Positions 7,675-17,055 are shown, counted from the first letter of the stretch. The stretch: 64,000 bases of DNA from Natrinema sp. HArc-T2 (GCF_041821085.1 NZ_JBGUAZ010000001.1:186001-250000); one strand, 5' to 3'. The notes: generated from the sequence alone by a model not told the origin. A program made the numbers and translations.

Positions 7675-8163
7675 TTAGCTGACGATTTCGAGTACAGCAG
7701 TGTCAACGAGTCCACGAGCAGCAGCATCCGAACGCGTGAGGCCGACTGCGATCGTGTACCGACCGGGGTCGACCGGTCGCCACTCGTCGTCGCTGATCTG
7801 AATTCGCTGGTGCCACTGCCGCCGGAATCGTTTGCGTTCACGCCGCGCGAACGAAAACGCGGCGGGCCGGTCGGGCACCGTCCGTGGTACCTGTGAGTCC
7901 TCACGATGGCCGTCGACGGTCCAGTACCAGTAGTTCGGCGAGTCCGTCCGAATCCGGATCGGGATCGGGAGCCGATTGTGGAACGTGACCGTGATGTCGA
8001 CCGGTTCACCGGGCTCGTAGCGCCGTTTGTCTGTCGACACGTCGACGTTGATCGCCCGATGGCGCAGCGCCCGCGGCGTCACCGCGTAGCTGAGTGCTGC
8101 CCAGTCGATCGTTCGCGTGCGCTCGTCGGCCGCGCGCTCGCGTGGATTGGCGTCTCGAGTCAT
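7675..8163 (-). CDS. Unknown protein, last gene of the peptide ABC transporter operon
   Basis: This 162-residue protein has no signal peptide or membrane helix. From residue 38 onward it looks like a beta-sandwich: NVDVSTDKRRYEPGEPVDITVTFHN and later PGRYTIAVGL are typical of Ig-like or BsuPI-like domains, which carry the EPG...VTFHN pattern. The first 35 residues are charged and probably helical. Its start overlaps the stop of the upstream ATPase gene by ATGA, so it is co-translated with the transporter, but it is not a standard subunit. I do not recognise a function. Confidence 0.75.
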   Translation of the reverse strand: MTRDANPRERAADERTRTIDWAALSYAVTPRALRHRAINVDVSTDKRRYEPGEPVDITVTFHNRLPIPIRIRTDSPNYWYWTVDGHREDSQVPRTVPDRPAAFSFARRERKRFRRQWHQRIQISDDEWRPVDPGRYTIAVGLTRSDAAARGLVDTAVLEIVS

Positions 8164-9473
8164 TCGCCAGTCGATCGTGTTCCGGAGTCGGCGGTATCGT
8201 CTGTGAACCGGTCGTCGAATCGATGGCAGGCGATCGGATGGGATGCTGGTCCCGACGTTAGCACCGGTTCGGTCGTTTCACAGGGCGTCTCGAACGTCGA
8301 TGCGAGTCGAGTCCGTGCGGTCTCGAGGTTTCCATCCGCGGCGGCCTCGAGCGCAGCCGCGAGCGCGTCGTTGGCGTCCGGATCGGAGAGCCGTCGGGGG
8401 ATGTTGTAGGCGTCCCGGATCGTCGCCGGGTCGGTCTCGCGCTCGTCGGCGTGTGGAAGCAGCGCCGCGGGTCCGGCATCGGCGTCCGTCTCGGCGAGGC
8501 GGGTTCGCAACGACAGTACGGCGCGGAACTCGTCGTCGGCGAGGTCGAACGGAGCGGGCGGAAGTACCCGCTGACAGCGCGTGTGGAACGGACAGCCTGA
8601 CGGGATGTCGGTCGGCGAAGGAGCGGCTCCCTCGAGGACGATCCGACCGCCGTCCCAGCGGGGATCGGGTTCGGGGATCGCCGACAGCAGCGCCTCGGTG
8701 TAAGGATGGGACGGGGCGGCGAACACTTCGGCGGTCGTCCCCGTTTCCACGAGCCGGCCCAGATACATGACGGCCACCCGGTCGGCGAGGTGCTCGACCA
8801 CCGAAAGGTCGTGGCTGATCAGTAGGTAGGAAAGTCCGAACTGATCTTGCAAGTCGGCCAGCAGGTTGAGAATCCCAGCCTGAACCGAAACGTCAAGCGC
8901 GGACACTGGCTCGTCGCAGATGAGCACCTCGGGCTCGGCGGCGAGTGCGCGGGCGATGCCGATCCGCTGGCGCTGCCCGCCGGAGAACTCGTGGGGGTAT
9001 CGGGTCGCGTGACCGGCCCGTAGTCCGACGGTCTCGAGCAACTCCCGAACCCGTTCGTCGCGACGCGCCGGCGGTACGACATCGTGAACGTCGAGCGCTT
9101 CGCCGACGATCTCGGCGACGGTCAACTGCGGATTCAGACTCGAGAGGGGGTCCTGAAAGACGTACTGGATCTCGCTTCGCAGCTCCCGAAGCTCGGCTCG
9201 AGAGCACGCGGTGAGGTCGGTCCCGCGGTAGGTGACCGAGCCGGCGGCGGGCTCGAGCAGTCCGACGAGCGTCCGACCGAGCGTGGTCTTGCCACAGCCG
9301 CTCTCGCCGACGAGGCCGACCGTCTCGCCGGCGTGAAGCTCGAGGTCGACGCCGTCGACCGCCCGAACCGTCTCGCCGCGCCCGAGCAGTCGATCGAGAA
9401 CCCCGTCGGCAGTGGTATAGTGTGTCGAGAGGGCGTCAGCGCACAACAGCGGCTCGTCATCGCTGCCGGTCAT
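8160..9473 (-). CDS. Peptide-type ABC transporter ATP-binding protein (DppF/OppF-like)
   Basis: Residues 1-250 form an ABC ATPase with Walker A GESGCGKTT, the signature FSGGQRQRIGIARAL, and Walker B ICDEPVSALD. The oligopeptide-transporter C-terminal region follows (IPSGCPFHTRCQRVLPP), where cysteines may bind an iron-sulfur cluster in some family members. A further 110 residues, including many Glu and Asp, end near PCETTEP...ACHRF, so the 437-residue protein is longer than bacterial OppF. It would couple ATP hydrolysis to uptake through the two permeases. It overlaps both neighbours by ATGA. Confidence 0.92.
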   Translation of the reverse strand: MTGSDDEPLLCADALSTHYTTADGVLDRLLGRGETVRAVDGVDLELHAGETVGLVGESGCGKTTLGRTLVGLLEPAAGSVTYRGTDLTACSRAELRELRSEIQYVFQDPLSSLNPQLTVAEIVGEALDVHDVVPPARRDERVRELLETVGLRAGHATRYPHEFSGGQRQRIGIARALAAEPEVLICDEPVSALDVSVQAGILNLLADLQDQFGLSYLLISHDLSVVEHLADRVAVMYLGRLVETGTTAEVFAAPSHPYTEALLSAIPEPDPRWDGGRIVLEGAAPSPTDIPSGCPFHTRCQRVLPPAPFDLADDEFRAVLSLRTRLAETDADAGPAALLPHADERETDPATIRDAYNIPRRLSDPDANDALAAALEAAADGNLETARTRLASTFETPCETTEPVLTSGPASHPIACHRFDDRFTDDTADSGTRSTGE

Positions 9474-10549
9474 CGCGGCTCACCCTGCTGTTTCCGGTCA
9501 CGACAGTTACTGTCCGCATCGTCCCGTATTTTCACCTCGTAGTCTAAGCCAGTCTCGAGATCACCGGTGTACTCGAGGCAGGCGGCGGCGTGGGTGTCGG
9601 GGTCGCCGTCGGTCGGACGACCCGTCGCCGGTTCGACCAGCGCTGGCCGCTGTCTGGCACAGCAGTCTTCCGCGTACGGACAGCGGGGGTGGAACCGACA
9701 GCCTGTCGGCGGGTCCACGAGATCGGGGGTCGTTCCCGGAATCGTTGGCAGGCGCGCGCGGTCGTCTCCGAGTCGCGGCGTCGCGGCCAACAGCCCGACG
9801 GTGTAGGGGTGTTTGGGGTCGTAGTACAGTTCGTCGACCGGCGCGCGCTCGACGAGTTCGCCGGCGTACTGGACCAGCACCCGATCGCAGAGTTCGGCGA
9901 CGACGCCGAGGTCGTGAGTGACCAACTGGACTGCCGTCTCGGACTCCGCTGCGAGCTTCGCGAGCAACTCGAGGATTCCGGCCTGTACCGTCACGTCGAG
10001 GCCGGTCGTCGGCTCGTCGCAGATGAGCAACGCGGGATCACAGGACAGCGCCATCGCGATGACGGCCCGCTGTTGCATCCCGCCGGAGAACTCGTGGGGG
10101 TAGTCCGAATATCGTGTGGCCGGCTTTGGGATACCAACGCGCTCAAGGTGGCCGATCGTCCGATCGCGGGCCTCGCGGTCGGTGACGTCCTCGTGGGCGC
10201 GGATCGTCTCGGCGATCTGTTCGCCGACGGTGTAGACGGGGTTGAGTGCCGCGCCGGCGTCCTGAAAGACCATCGCGATTTCGTTGCCCCGGATCGCCCG
10301 GAGATCGTCGCTCGAGAGTTCGCGAACCTCGCGACCGCGAAAACGGATCTCGCCGGCGACGATCTCGCCAGCCCCGTCGAGCAGGCGGAGCAACGCGCGG
10401 CTCGCGGCGCTTTTGCCGGCACCGCTTTCGCCGACCAGCCCGACCGTCTCGCCGGCGCGGATCTCGTAACTGATGCCGTCGACTGCTCGGACCACACCGT
10501 CCTCGGTGTAGAACTGAACGACCAGATCTTCGACCTCGAGCAGCGCCAT
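9470..10549 (-). CDS. Peptide-type ABC transporter ATP-binding protein (DppD/OppD-like)
   Basis: From ATG 10549 the product is 359 residues: Walker A GESGAGKSA, signature FSGGMQQRAVIAMAL, Walker B ICDEPTTGLD, then the oligopeptide-transporter C-terminal motif TGCRFHPRCPYAEDCCARQRP. The frame is open further upstream, but MALLEVEDLVVQFYTEDGVV is the standard N-terminus and its ATG shares a base with the stop of the permease gene. With the next gene it forms the usual pair of non-identical ATPases. Confidence 0.93.
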   Translation of the reverse strand: MALLEVEDLVVQFYTEDGVVRAVDGISYEIRAGETVGLVGESGAGKSAASRALLRLLDGAGEIVAGEIRFRGREVRELSSDDLRAIRGNEIAMVFQDAGAALNPVYTVGEQIAETIRAHEDVTDREARDRTIGHLERVGIPKPATRYSDYPHEFSGGMQQRAVIAMALSCDPALLICDEPTTGLDVTVQAGILELLAKLAAESETAVQLVTHDLGVVAELCDRVLVQYAGELVERAPVDELYYDPKHPYTVGLLAATPRLGDDRARLPTIPGTTPDLVDPPTGCRFHPRCPYAEDCCARQRPALVEPATGRPTDGDPDTHAAACLEYTGDLETGLDYEVKIRDDADSNCRDRKQQGEPR

Positions 10550-11673
10550 CAGCGCATCCGCCTCCGATCGTCGCTGACGTTTCGGTCGGGCTCGAGTGCG
10601 TCGGTGATGCCGTCGCCGACGAGGTTGATCGCCAGGACGAACAGGAAGATCGCAAGCCCGGGGAAGACAGTGATGTGCCAGTCGCCGCGCAGCAGCGAGC
10701 TGCGGCCCTGTGCGAGCATCGCCCCCCATTCGGCGCTGCCGGGCTCGAGGCCGAGGCCAAGAAAGCCAAGCGCCGCCGCGGTGAGCACGACCGTGCCGAC
10801 GTTGAGCGTCGCCTGGACGACGACGGGCGCGACGGCGTTCGGCACGACGTGTCGCCGGATGATCGTCCGATCGGGGACGCCGAGCGCCCGCGCGGCGGTG
10901 ACGTACTCGCGTTCGCGCACCGAGAGGACTTCGCCACGCAACAGCCGGGCGTAACCCACCCAGCCAGTGACGGCGAGTGCCACCACCACCGTCCAGTAGC
11001 CGCTCCCGAGGATCGGCACCGGCTCGAGGATCGGAACGATCGCGATCGCGAGCACAAGAAACGGGAAGGCGTAGAGCACGTCGACGACCCGCATGATCGC
11101 CTCATCGATCCAGCCGCCGAAATAGCCGGCGATCGCCCCGAGCGGAACGCCGACACAGAGCGCCAGTCCGACGGCGACGAGCCCGATGCTGAGCGTATAC
11201 CTGCCGCCGACGAGCACCCGCGAGAACTGATCGCGGCCCGCCCAGTCGGTTCCGAACGGATGTGCCGGCGAGGGCGGCGCGTTCGCCGGCCCGACGAACG
11301 TCGCGGACGGATCGTAGGGTGCAAGCGAGAACGGCTGGAGCGTGATCGTCACCTCGGTGATCGAAATCTCGATCGGTCGGGCGAAGACCGCGAGCAGTGC
11401 CATGCCGACGATCACTGCCAATCCGGCCATCGCCGACCGGTTCCGACGGAACCGCCGCCACGCGTTCTCGAGGCGGCGTCCCGGCTGACGGCGCGTCGAT
11501 CGGTTCGTCGACGCTGTTGCCGCGGTTGTCGTCGGGCTGGCACCGGAATCCGCCGGCGTCGTGCGGTCTGTGTCGTAGTCACTACTCGCGTCGTCGTCCG
11601 ATCGGTTTGCATCGGCATCGTCGAAGCCGACGATTCGAATCCGGCCACGTTCGGTGGTGTGTCGGTCGTTCAT
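10549..11673 (-). CDS. Peptide-type ABC transporter permease (DppC/OppC-like)
   Basis: This 374-residue permease has a cytoplasmic N-terminal extension of about 75 residues, rich in Asp, Thr and Ser, that is longer than in bacterial DppC. The first helix follows (MAGLAVIVGMALLAVFA), then HPFGTDWAGRDQFSRVLVGG, the OppC-type hallmark, and the EAA loop EYVTAARALGVPDRTIIRRHVVPN that contacts an ATPase. It lies two bases after the DppB-like gene and one base into the DppD-like gene. Confidence 0.93.
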   Translation of the reverse strand: MNDRHTTERGRIRIVGFDDADANRSDDDASSDYDTDRTTPADSGASPTTTAATASTNRSTRRQPGRRLENAWRRFRRNRSAMAGLAVIVGMALLAVFARPIEISITEVTITLQPFSLAPYDPSATFVGPANAPPSPAHPFGTDWAGRDQFSRVLVGGRYTLSIGLVAVGLALCVGVPLGAIAGYFGGWIDEAIMRVVDVLYAFPFLVLAIAIVPILEPVPILGSGYWTVVVALAVTGWVGYARLLRGEVLSVREREYVTAARALGVPDRTIIRRHVVPNAVAPVVVQATLNVGTVVLTAAALGFLGLGLEPGSAEWGAMLAQGRSSLLRGDWHITVFPGLAIFLFVLAINLVGDGITDALEPDRNVSDDRRRMR

Positions 11674-11675
11674 CG

Positions 11676-12623
11676 TCAGTATCGAATGCGTGGGTCGAGG
11701 ATCGCGTAGACGACATCGACGAGTAAGTTCGCGAGGACGATCGCGACGGCGATGAGCAGGACGATCGCCTGAATGAGGGGGTAGTCCCGTCGGAGAATCG
11801 ACCGCACTAGCAGCCGTCCCATCCCCGGCCAGGAGAAAATCCCCTCGACGACGACGGCACCGTCGATCAAGAACGCAAGCTGGAGGCCGGCGATGGTGAC
11901 GACCGGTAGCAAGGCGTTTCGCAGGACGTGTTTCAGGACCACCGTTCGCTCCGGGAGCCCCTTCGCACGCGCGGTCGTGACGTATGGCGCATCGAGCTCC
12001 CGTCGCATCGACGATCGGAGCAAGCGCATGACGAGCGCAGTCGCGGCGGTCCCCAGCGTGATCGTCGGTAACACGAGGAACTTCGCCGTCGCAATACTTG
12101 CGAGCGGTGCGTCCGGTGGGATAACCCGAACCCAGCCGAGCCGAACGCTGAAGACGAACAACAGGATGAGACCGAGCCAGAAGTTCGGTGTCGCAATGCC
12201 GGCCAGCGCAGCGACTCGCCCGAGTTCGTCAGCCGGTTCGCCAGCCTTGACGGCAGTGACGATCCCAGCCGGGATTCCGATCGCGAGCGCGAGTAGCCAC
12301 GCCGCCCCGCCGAGTGCCAGCGTCGCCGGGAGTCGGCTGCCGATCGTCGCCGTCACGTTGCGACCGGTGACCGGCGACTCGCCGAACTCGAGGGTGACCG
12401 CATCACGCACCCACAACAGGTACTGGTTCCAGACCGGCTGATCGAGGTGATACTCGGCTCGGATCGCCGCTTCGGTCGCGGGGCTGACGTCTCGGAAGCC
12501 GACGATCGCGTCGACCGCGTCACCCGGAAGCAGGTGGACGAACAAAAACGTAAGTGCGCTAACGCCGACTAAGACCGGCACTGTGACCGCCAGCCGCCGA
12601 CTCACGTATCGACCGAGCGACAT
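11676..12623 (-). CDS. Peptide-type ABC transporter permease (DppB/OppB-like)
   Basis: The 315-residue protein starts MSLGRYVSRRLAVTVPVLVG, has six predicted membrane helices and contains the DppB-type features LLPGDAVDAI near residue 32, DQPVWNQYLLWV, and the EAA loop PYVTTARAKGLPERTVVLKH. It pairs with the DppC-like permease to form the channel. It starts five bases after the solute-binding protein gene in the same operon. Confidence 0.94.
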   Translation of the reverse strand: MSLGRYVSRRLAVTVPVLVGVSALTFLFVHLLPGDAVDAIVGFRDVSPATEAAIRAEYHLDQPVWNQYLLWVRDAVTLEFGESPVTGRNVTATIGSRLPATLALGGAAWLLALAIGIPAGIVTAVKAGEPADELGRVAALAGIATPNFWLGLILLFVFSVRLGWVRVIPPDAPLASIATAKFLVLPTITLGTAATALVMRLLRSSMRRELDAPYVTTARAKGLPERTVVLKHVLRNALLPVVTIAGLQLAFLIDGAVVVEGIFSWPGMGRLLVRSILRRDYPLIQAIVLLIAVAIVLANLLVDVVYAILDPRIRY

Positions 12624-12628
12624 CAGTG

Positions 12629-14275
12629 TCAGTTGGGACGAACGTACTCGTCTGCGATTTCTTGCTGAAACGATTCGCCCGCGTAGTCCTCGAGCAGCGG
12701 CGAGATTGGCGTATATGCCACCTGTCCGATCTCGTGATAGACGTTCTCGAGGATGCGCTCGCGTGGAATCAACATGTTACAGCCGCGGCGAACGGACGGC
12801 TCGGAAAACGGTGGGAGATAGCAGGGGTAGAGAATCATGTCGAAGCCGCCACTGACACGACGACCGACGCCATATGCGTCGTCGCGTTCGAAGTCGGCGA
12901 GACTCGCCGACGGCAGGTTGTAACTGAAATGAAGGTCACCGCGCTCGAGCGCTGCCTGTCGGGACGATTGCTCTGTGATGATCTCGAGCGTGATGGTTTC
13001 GATCGGCGCGGTCGCGGGGACCGCCTCGTCGCCTGTAAACCAGTGGTCGTCGAATCGGCGCAGTCGCCAGTGGTTGCCGGACTCGTGTTCGACGAACCGA
13101 TACGGGCCGGTCCCGATCGGTTCTTCCTGAAGATCGAGTTCGCCGTCGATCGCGGCCAGCGGGACGATCGCGACGTTGAACAGTGCTGTCTCGAACGGGC
13201 CGTACTCCCGCTTGCAGTTGATCTCGATCGTGTGGTCGTCGATGATCGTACTGCTCTCGTACCAGTCGTAGACGTCGCTCTCCCGTGTCGTTCCCTCGTA
13301 GCGTTGGAACGAGCGCTTGACGTGGGTGGCGGTAAGTTTCTCGCCGTTGTGAAACTGGACGCCTTCGCGGAGGGAGAATCGATACGTCGTCGCGTCGCGT
13401 TGCTCCCAGTCGGTCGCGAGCATCGGCTGGACCTCGCCATCGAAGTCGACACCGACGAGTTGCTCGTAGACGAGCGCTGTCGCCTGACTCGAGACGGTAC
13501 CGTTTATCTTGACAGGGTCGTAGTTGGAGACATCGCTGCCGAGATCGCCGACGAACTCAGTTTCGTCCTCGAGATCGGTGTAGACGCCAGCCCAGGGGGC
13601 GTACACCGCGTAGTACGAGCCCGGCTGCAGCGGGTACGTCTGCCAGTCGCTGACGACATCGCCATCCCAGACGTGGGTGGCCTCGCGAAACCGGACGAAC
13701 GACGCTGGCGAGTCTGCAACCAGTTCTTGTTGGAGATTCCGATAAATCTCGACACGGTCGTCGGAGTCGGTCTCGGTGAGTCCGGCGTCGATGTACTCGT
13801 CGACGGTTTCGTTTTCGTAGTGGCCGACGTTGAGCCCGTTTGGCGTCTGGTTCTCCGAGTGAAAGAGCATGGCGACGTAGTTGCTCGGGTCCCAGCCGCC
13901 GGTCCAGCTCGAAACGAAGATGGCGTTTTCCTCCGTGTCGGCCGCAGAAAGCATCGACTCGATGTGTGAGCCGAAGTCGCGCGATTCGATCTCGACATCA
14001 AAAAAGTCGGTTCCGTTGAGCGTGCTCTGGAGGAGCTGTGCGACTCGATTTCGCTCTTGGTCCTGCGTGATGGCGATCGTCGTTTCGAACGGTGGCTCGA
14101 TGTCCGCCGTGGCAAACCCCTCCTCGATCAGTTCCTCGGCCGGGCCGTCGGCCGTGGCGCTATCGAAGCTGAGACAGCCCGCCAGCCCTGCCACCCCGAC
14201 AGCACCTGCACGCGTCAGGAATGAACGCCGCCGCAACCGATTGCGTTCATTTGCCCCGACACTATTCTCTGCCAT
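12629..14275 (-). CDS. Peptide-type solute-binding lipoprotein (SBP family 5) with circularly permuted domains
   Basis: A Tat lipoprotein signal is clear: RRRSFLTRAGAVGVAGLAGC with C34 as the lipidated cysteine. The mature part has SBP family 5 motifs, but in swapped order. Residues about 46-225 (AEELIEEGF, QERNRVAQLLQSTL, WTGGWDPSNYVAMLF, DDRVEIYRNLQQELVADSP) are what normally forms the C-terminal third. Residues about 246-548 (VYEQLVGVDFDGEVQPMLA, YRFSLREGVQFHNGEKLTA, EEPIGTGPYRFVE, LIPRERILENVYHEIGQVAY) are what normally comes first, and the protein ends where the usual AEELI segment should begin. The length of 548 residues is normal. The gene leads the transporter operon. Confidence 0.9.
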   Translation of the reverse strand: MAENSVGANERNRLRRRSFLTRAGAVGVAGLAGCLSFDSATADGPAEELIEEGFATADIEPPFETTIAITQDQERNRVAQLLQSTLNGTDFFDVEIESRDFGSHIESMLSAADTEENAIFVSSWTGGWDPSNYVAMLFHSENQTPNGLNVGHYENETVDEYIDAGLTETDSDDRVEIYRNLQQELVADSPASFVRFREATHVWDGDVVSDWQTYPLQPGSYYAVYAPWAGVYTDLEDETEFVGDLGSDVSNYDPVKINGTVSSQATALVYEQLVGVDFDGEVQPMLATDWEQRDATTYRFSLREGVQFHNGEKLTATHVKRSFQRYEGTTRESDVYDWYESSTIIDDHTIEINCKREYGPFETALFNVAIVPLAAIDGELDLQEEPIGTGPYRFVEHESGNHWRLRRFDDHWFTGDEAVPATAPIETITLEIITEQSSRQAALERGDLHFSYNLPSASLADFERDDAYGVGRRVSGGFDMILYPCYLPPFSEPSVRRGCNMLIPRERILENVYHEIGQVAYTPISPLLEDYAGESFQQEIADEYVRPN

Positions 14276-14453
14276 ACGCGTGAGGTTCAGATCCTGCTAT
14301 CATATTCCTTGTGTTGGGCCGACACGGACCGATTCGACCGGCGGCGGGTCCAGACGCTATTTATCGTTCGAGCGATACGATCGCAGCCGCTAGTCAACGC
14401 TCCCGTCTGCGTGTGACCCAGCGGTGGCTGCTGGATCTGGCGTCGACGGTCGC

Positions 14454-15023
14454 TTACGAATCGCCTTCCTCGTCGATGATGACGACCTCGCCATCGACGA
14501 CATCGACGTTGATCAATGTCTTGACGTCGTAGCCGGCGTCGTCGACCTTGTTCTCCCCGCCGACTTTCTTGATGACAGCGACAGTGTCGATGACCTCCGC
14601 GCCGATGTCGTCCAGTGCGGTGAGCACTGCTGCGAGCGTCCCGCCCGTCGAGAGCACGTCGTCGATGACGAGCACGCGCTCGCCCTCGCGGACGTCGTTG
14701 ATGTACATCTCGTTTTCCGAGTAGCCGGTCTGCTGAGAGATCGCGACCTCGTCTTCGAGTCCGTACTCACGCTTCCGGATGACCGTCAGCGGGATGTCGG
14801 TCATCAGCGAAACCGCCGTCGAGATGTGAATGCCCATCGCCGCGGGCGTGACGATCCGATCGACGTTCTCGAGCTCGGCCTTGCGGATGATCCGGATGAC
14901 GATCTCGCGCAGCAGGCCCGGCTCGAGTTTGGGGAGCCCGTCGCTGATCGGATGGACGAAGTAGTGATAGCCGTTCTTCTCGATAATCGGCGCATCGAGG
15001 AGGGACTGCTTGAGCTGATCCAT
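14454..15023 (-). CDS. hpt: Hypoxanthine/guanine phosphoribosyltransferase
   Basis: The 189-residue cytoplasmic enzyme carries the PRPP-binding loop [18 protein letters not shown] near residue 118 and the substrate-side motifs [13 protein letters not shown] and [14 protein letters not shown]. It belongs to the archaeal Hpt/adenine-PRTase-like family that transfers ribose-5-phosphate from PRPP to a purine base in salvage. The exact base preference (hypoxanthine and guanine, or adenine) cannot be settled from sequence. It is monocistronic, with 125 bases to the upstream gene. Confidence 0.92.
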   Translation of the reverse strand: MDQLKQSLLDAPIIEKNGYHYFVHPISDGLPKLEPGLLREIVIRIIRKAELENVDRIVTPAAMGIHISTAVSLMTDIPLTVIRKREYGLEDEVAISQQTGYSENEMYINDVREGERVLVIDDVLSTGGTLAAVLTALDDIGAEVIDTVAVIKKVGGENKVDDAGYDVKTLINVDVVDGEVVIIDEEGDS

Positions 15024-15149
15024 GCCGTCGGTCGGGCGGTCGGAGAGTAAAAGTTGACGATCCGCCCGAGTGAGCGCTCGAGCGGCGGGATGTGTTGGCT
15101 GCCCACACGATGGCGGTTCCGGACTGGTCGGTTCGTGCGGTGCCGGTCG

Positions 15150-15767
15150 TCACTCGGTGTAGCTGAGCTCCGGTGGCTGGTCACCGTGGCCCAGCCGCAT
15201 GTTCCGCTCGTAGTAGATGTGGGCGACCGCCGTGGCCGTGAACGTGCCCGCGATGACAGACAGCCAGGTCAGATTCGAGAGGTGGGTAAGCGGATAGATC
15301 TCCAGCCAGAGCGCGGCGGCCAGCGCACAGCTAATCGCCCCCATCGAGAGATACAGCTCCCGCCACGCGAACTCCCGACCGGGGACGATCTCGAGGTAGA
15401 CGCTGATGTCTCGCGTTCGGTCGGTCGACTCGATGAGGCCCCGATCGGAGTCGAAGCGGAGAATGCCGGTCGAGTCCATCTTCGGGAGGTGCGTCTGCTG
15501 GAGCGTCGTATAGACCCGTTTTCGCTGTTCGGGTGTGACTCCCTCGAGGGTCGTGTCGTACTCCCAGGCGGCGACCTGCTGGGCGAGGTCGCCGAGTTCG
15601 ACTGGCCGATCGTCCTGTTTGAGATACTGCACGACGTAGCGACGTCGCTGGTTCCGAAGGACTTCGAAGACGTCGCCTTTCGAGAGCGGTTCGTCAGTCG
15701 CGTCGTGGTCGTCACCGTCCGTCGTCGAGGCCTCGTCAGTCCGTAGCTGTTGTGCCATTTCAGTCAC
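15150..15767 (-). CDS. Membrane-anchored winged-helix protein (DUF7344-like)
   Basis: The N-terminal 120 residues contain a winged-helix unit: DVFEVLRNQRRRYVVQYLKQ, then ELGDLAQQVAAWEYDTTLEG and QRKRVYTTLQQTHLPKMDST. Two hydrophobic helices follow (about residues 140-158 and 165-185) and then a short cytoplasmic tail. This layout is very common in haloarchaea and usually annotated DUF7344; such proteins are presumed transcription regulators tied to the membrane. It is closely similar in plan to the proteins at 44998 and 45670. Confidence 0.82.
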   Translation of the reverse strand: MTEMAQQLRTDEASTTDGDDHDATDEPLSKGDVFEVLRNQRRRYVVQYLKQDDRPVELGDLAQQVAAWEYDTTLEGVTPEQRKRVYTTLQQTHLPKMDSTGILRFDSDRGLIESTDRTRDISVYLEIVPGREFAWRELYLSMGAISCALAAALWLEIYPLTHLSNLTWLSVIAGTFTATAVAHIYYERNMRLGHGDQPPELSYTE

Positions 15768-15882
15768 CTCGCATTGCCGGATCGACCGAGTCTCGTGCTC
15801 CCCCTTTGATCAGATCGAATACTCATTAGTTCGAACGAATGAATCCCACCCATATAATTGTCTTGACGAGCCTGTGACGAGA

Positions 15883-17055
15883 TTAGCTCTCTGTCGAGCC
15901 GGCTCCGAGCATCGCTGCGATCGAGTCGGCGATTTCGCCGCCCAACCCAGCTTTCGTCCCCTCGTAGCGAGCGGCGTCGTCCGCGTGGACGAGCAGGGCG
16001 CGTGTCGTCTCCGATCCCATCACGCTCGCGTCGTTGGCGACGACGAAGGCGAGGCCAGCCCGCTCCAAGGTCCCTCTAGCCTGTTCGATCATCGCCCCCT
16101 CGTCACCGGAGGTTTCGGTCTTGAAGCCGATGATCGGCAGCTCGGGATACTCGGCGCGGATCTCGTCGATGAGCTTCGGTGTCGGCTCGAGCTCGAGCGT
16201 GAGATCCGTCCCCGAACGCAGCTTTTCGTCGCTCGCCTCGACAGTATAATCGCTGATAGCGGCCACAGAGACGAGCGTGTCGGCATCCGCGCAGGCCTCG
16301 CGGGTAGCCGCGAGCATCTCCGCGGCGCTTTCGACCTGCTGGACTGTAGCGTAGGGCACGTCGGGACCATCGTGGACGAGAGTCACGTCCGCGCCGCGGA
16401 CGTAACAGGCCTGTGCGACCGCACGGCCCATCTTCCCCGACGAGCGGTTCGTGATGACGCGAACAGGGTCGATCGCCTCGCTTGTCGCTCCGCTGGTCAC
16501 GACGACGTGCTCGCCCGCGAGCGGTCGGTCGCCGGCCGCGCGGGCCACATCACAGACGATCGCCTCCTCGCTTGCGATCTTGGCCTTGCCTTCTTCGATG
16601 CGCGGATCGACGAAGTCGACGCCCCAGTCGGCGACGGTGTCGATCGCCTCGAGCACGCCGGGGTGGTCGTACATCGGTTCGTGCATCGCGGGGGCGATCA
16701 CGACCGGCGTGTCCGCGCCGAGTGCGGTCGTCGCACACGTCGTCACGGGTGTGTCGTCGACGGCACCGGCGATCTTGCCGACGGTGTTGGCCGTCGCCGG
16801 CGCGATGAGCAAGACGTCGGCCCAGCCGTCGTACCCACAGAGGTCGACGTGTTCGACGCTGCCCGTGATCTCCGTGACCACGTCGTTGTCAGTGGCGAAC
16901 TCGACGGCCCAGGGGTGGATGATCCCCTGGGCACTGCCGGTCATCACCCCGCGAACTGTGGCACCCTGGCGTCGCAACTCGTGGGCCAGTTCGACCGTCT
17001 TGACGGCCGCGATCGACCCCGTCACTCCGAGCGCGACGTTGACTCCCTCGAGCAT
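15883..17055 (-). CDS. coaBC: Bifunctional phosphopantothenoylcysteine decarboxylase / phosphopantothenate-cysteine ligase
   Basis: The 390-residue protein has an N-terminal flavoprotein decarboxylase domain (MLEGVNVALGVTGSIAAVKT; PAMHEPMYDHPGV around residue 120) and a C-terminal ligase domain beginning VVVTSGATSEAIDPVRVITN and SSGKMGRA. Together they join cysteine to 4'-phosphopantothenate and decarboxylate the product in coenzyme A synthesis. The length is typical for CoaBC. It follows the MoCF-type gene on the same strand with a 66-base gap. Confidence 0.95.
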   Translation of the reverse strand: MLEGVNVALGVTGSIAAVKTVELAHELRRQGATVRGVMTGSAQGIIHPWAVEFATDNDVVTEITGSVEHVDLCGYDGWADVLLIAPATANTVGKIAGAVDDTPVTTCATTALGADTPVVIAPAMHEPMYDHPGVLEAIDTVADWGVDFVDPRIEEGKAKIASEEAIVCDVARAAGDRPLAGEHVVVTSGATSEAIDPVRVITNRSSGKMGRAVAQACYVRGADVTLVHDGPDVPYATVQQVESAAEMLAATREACADADTLVSVAAISDYTVEASDEKLRSGTDLTLELEPTPKLIDEIRAEYPELPIIGFKTETSGDEGAMIEQARGTLERAGLAFVVANDASVMGSETTRALLVHADDAARYEGTKAGLGGEIADSIAAMLGAGSTES

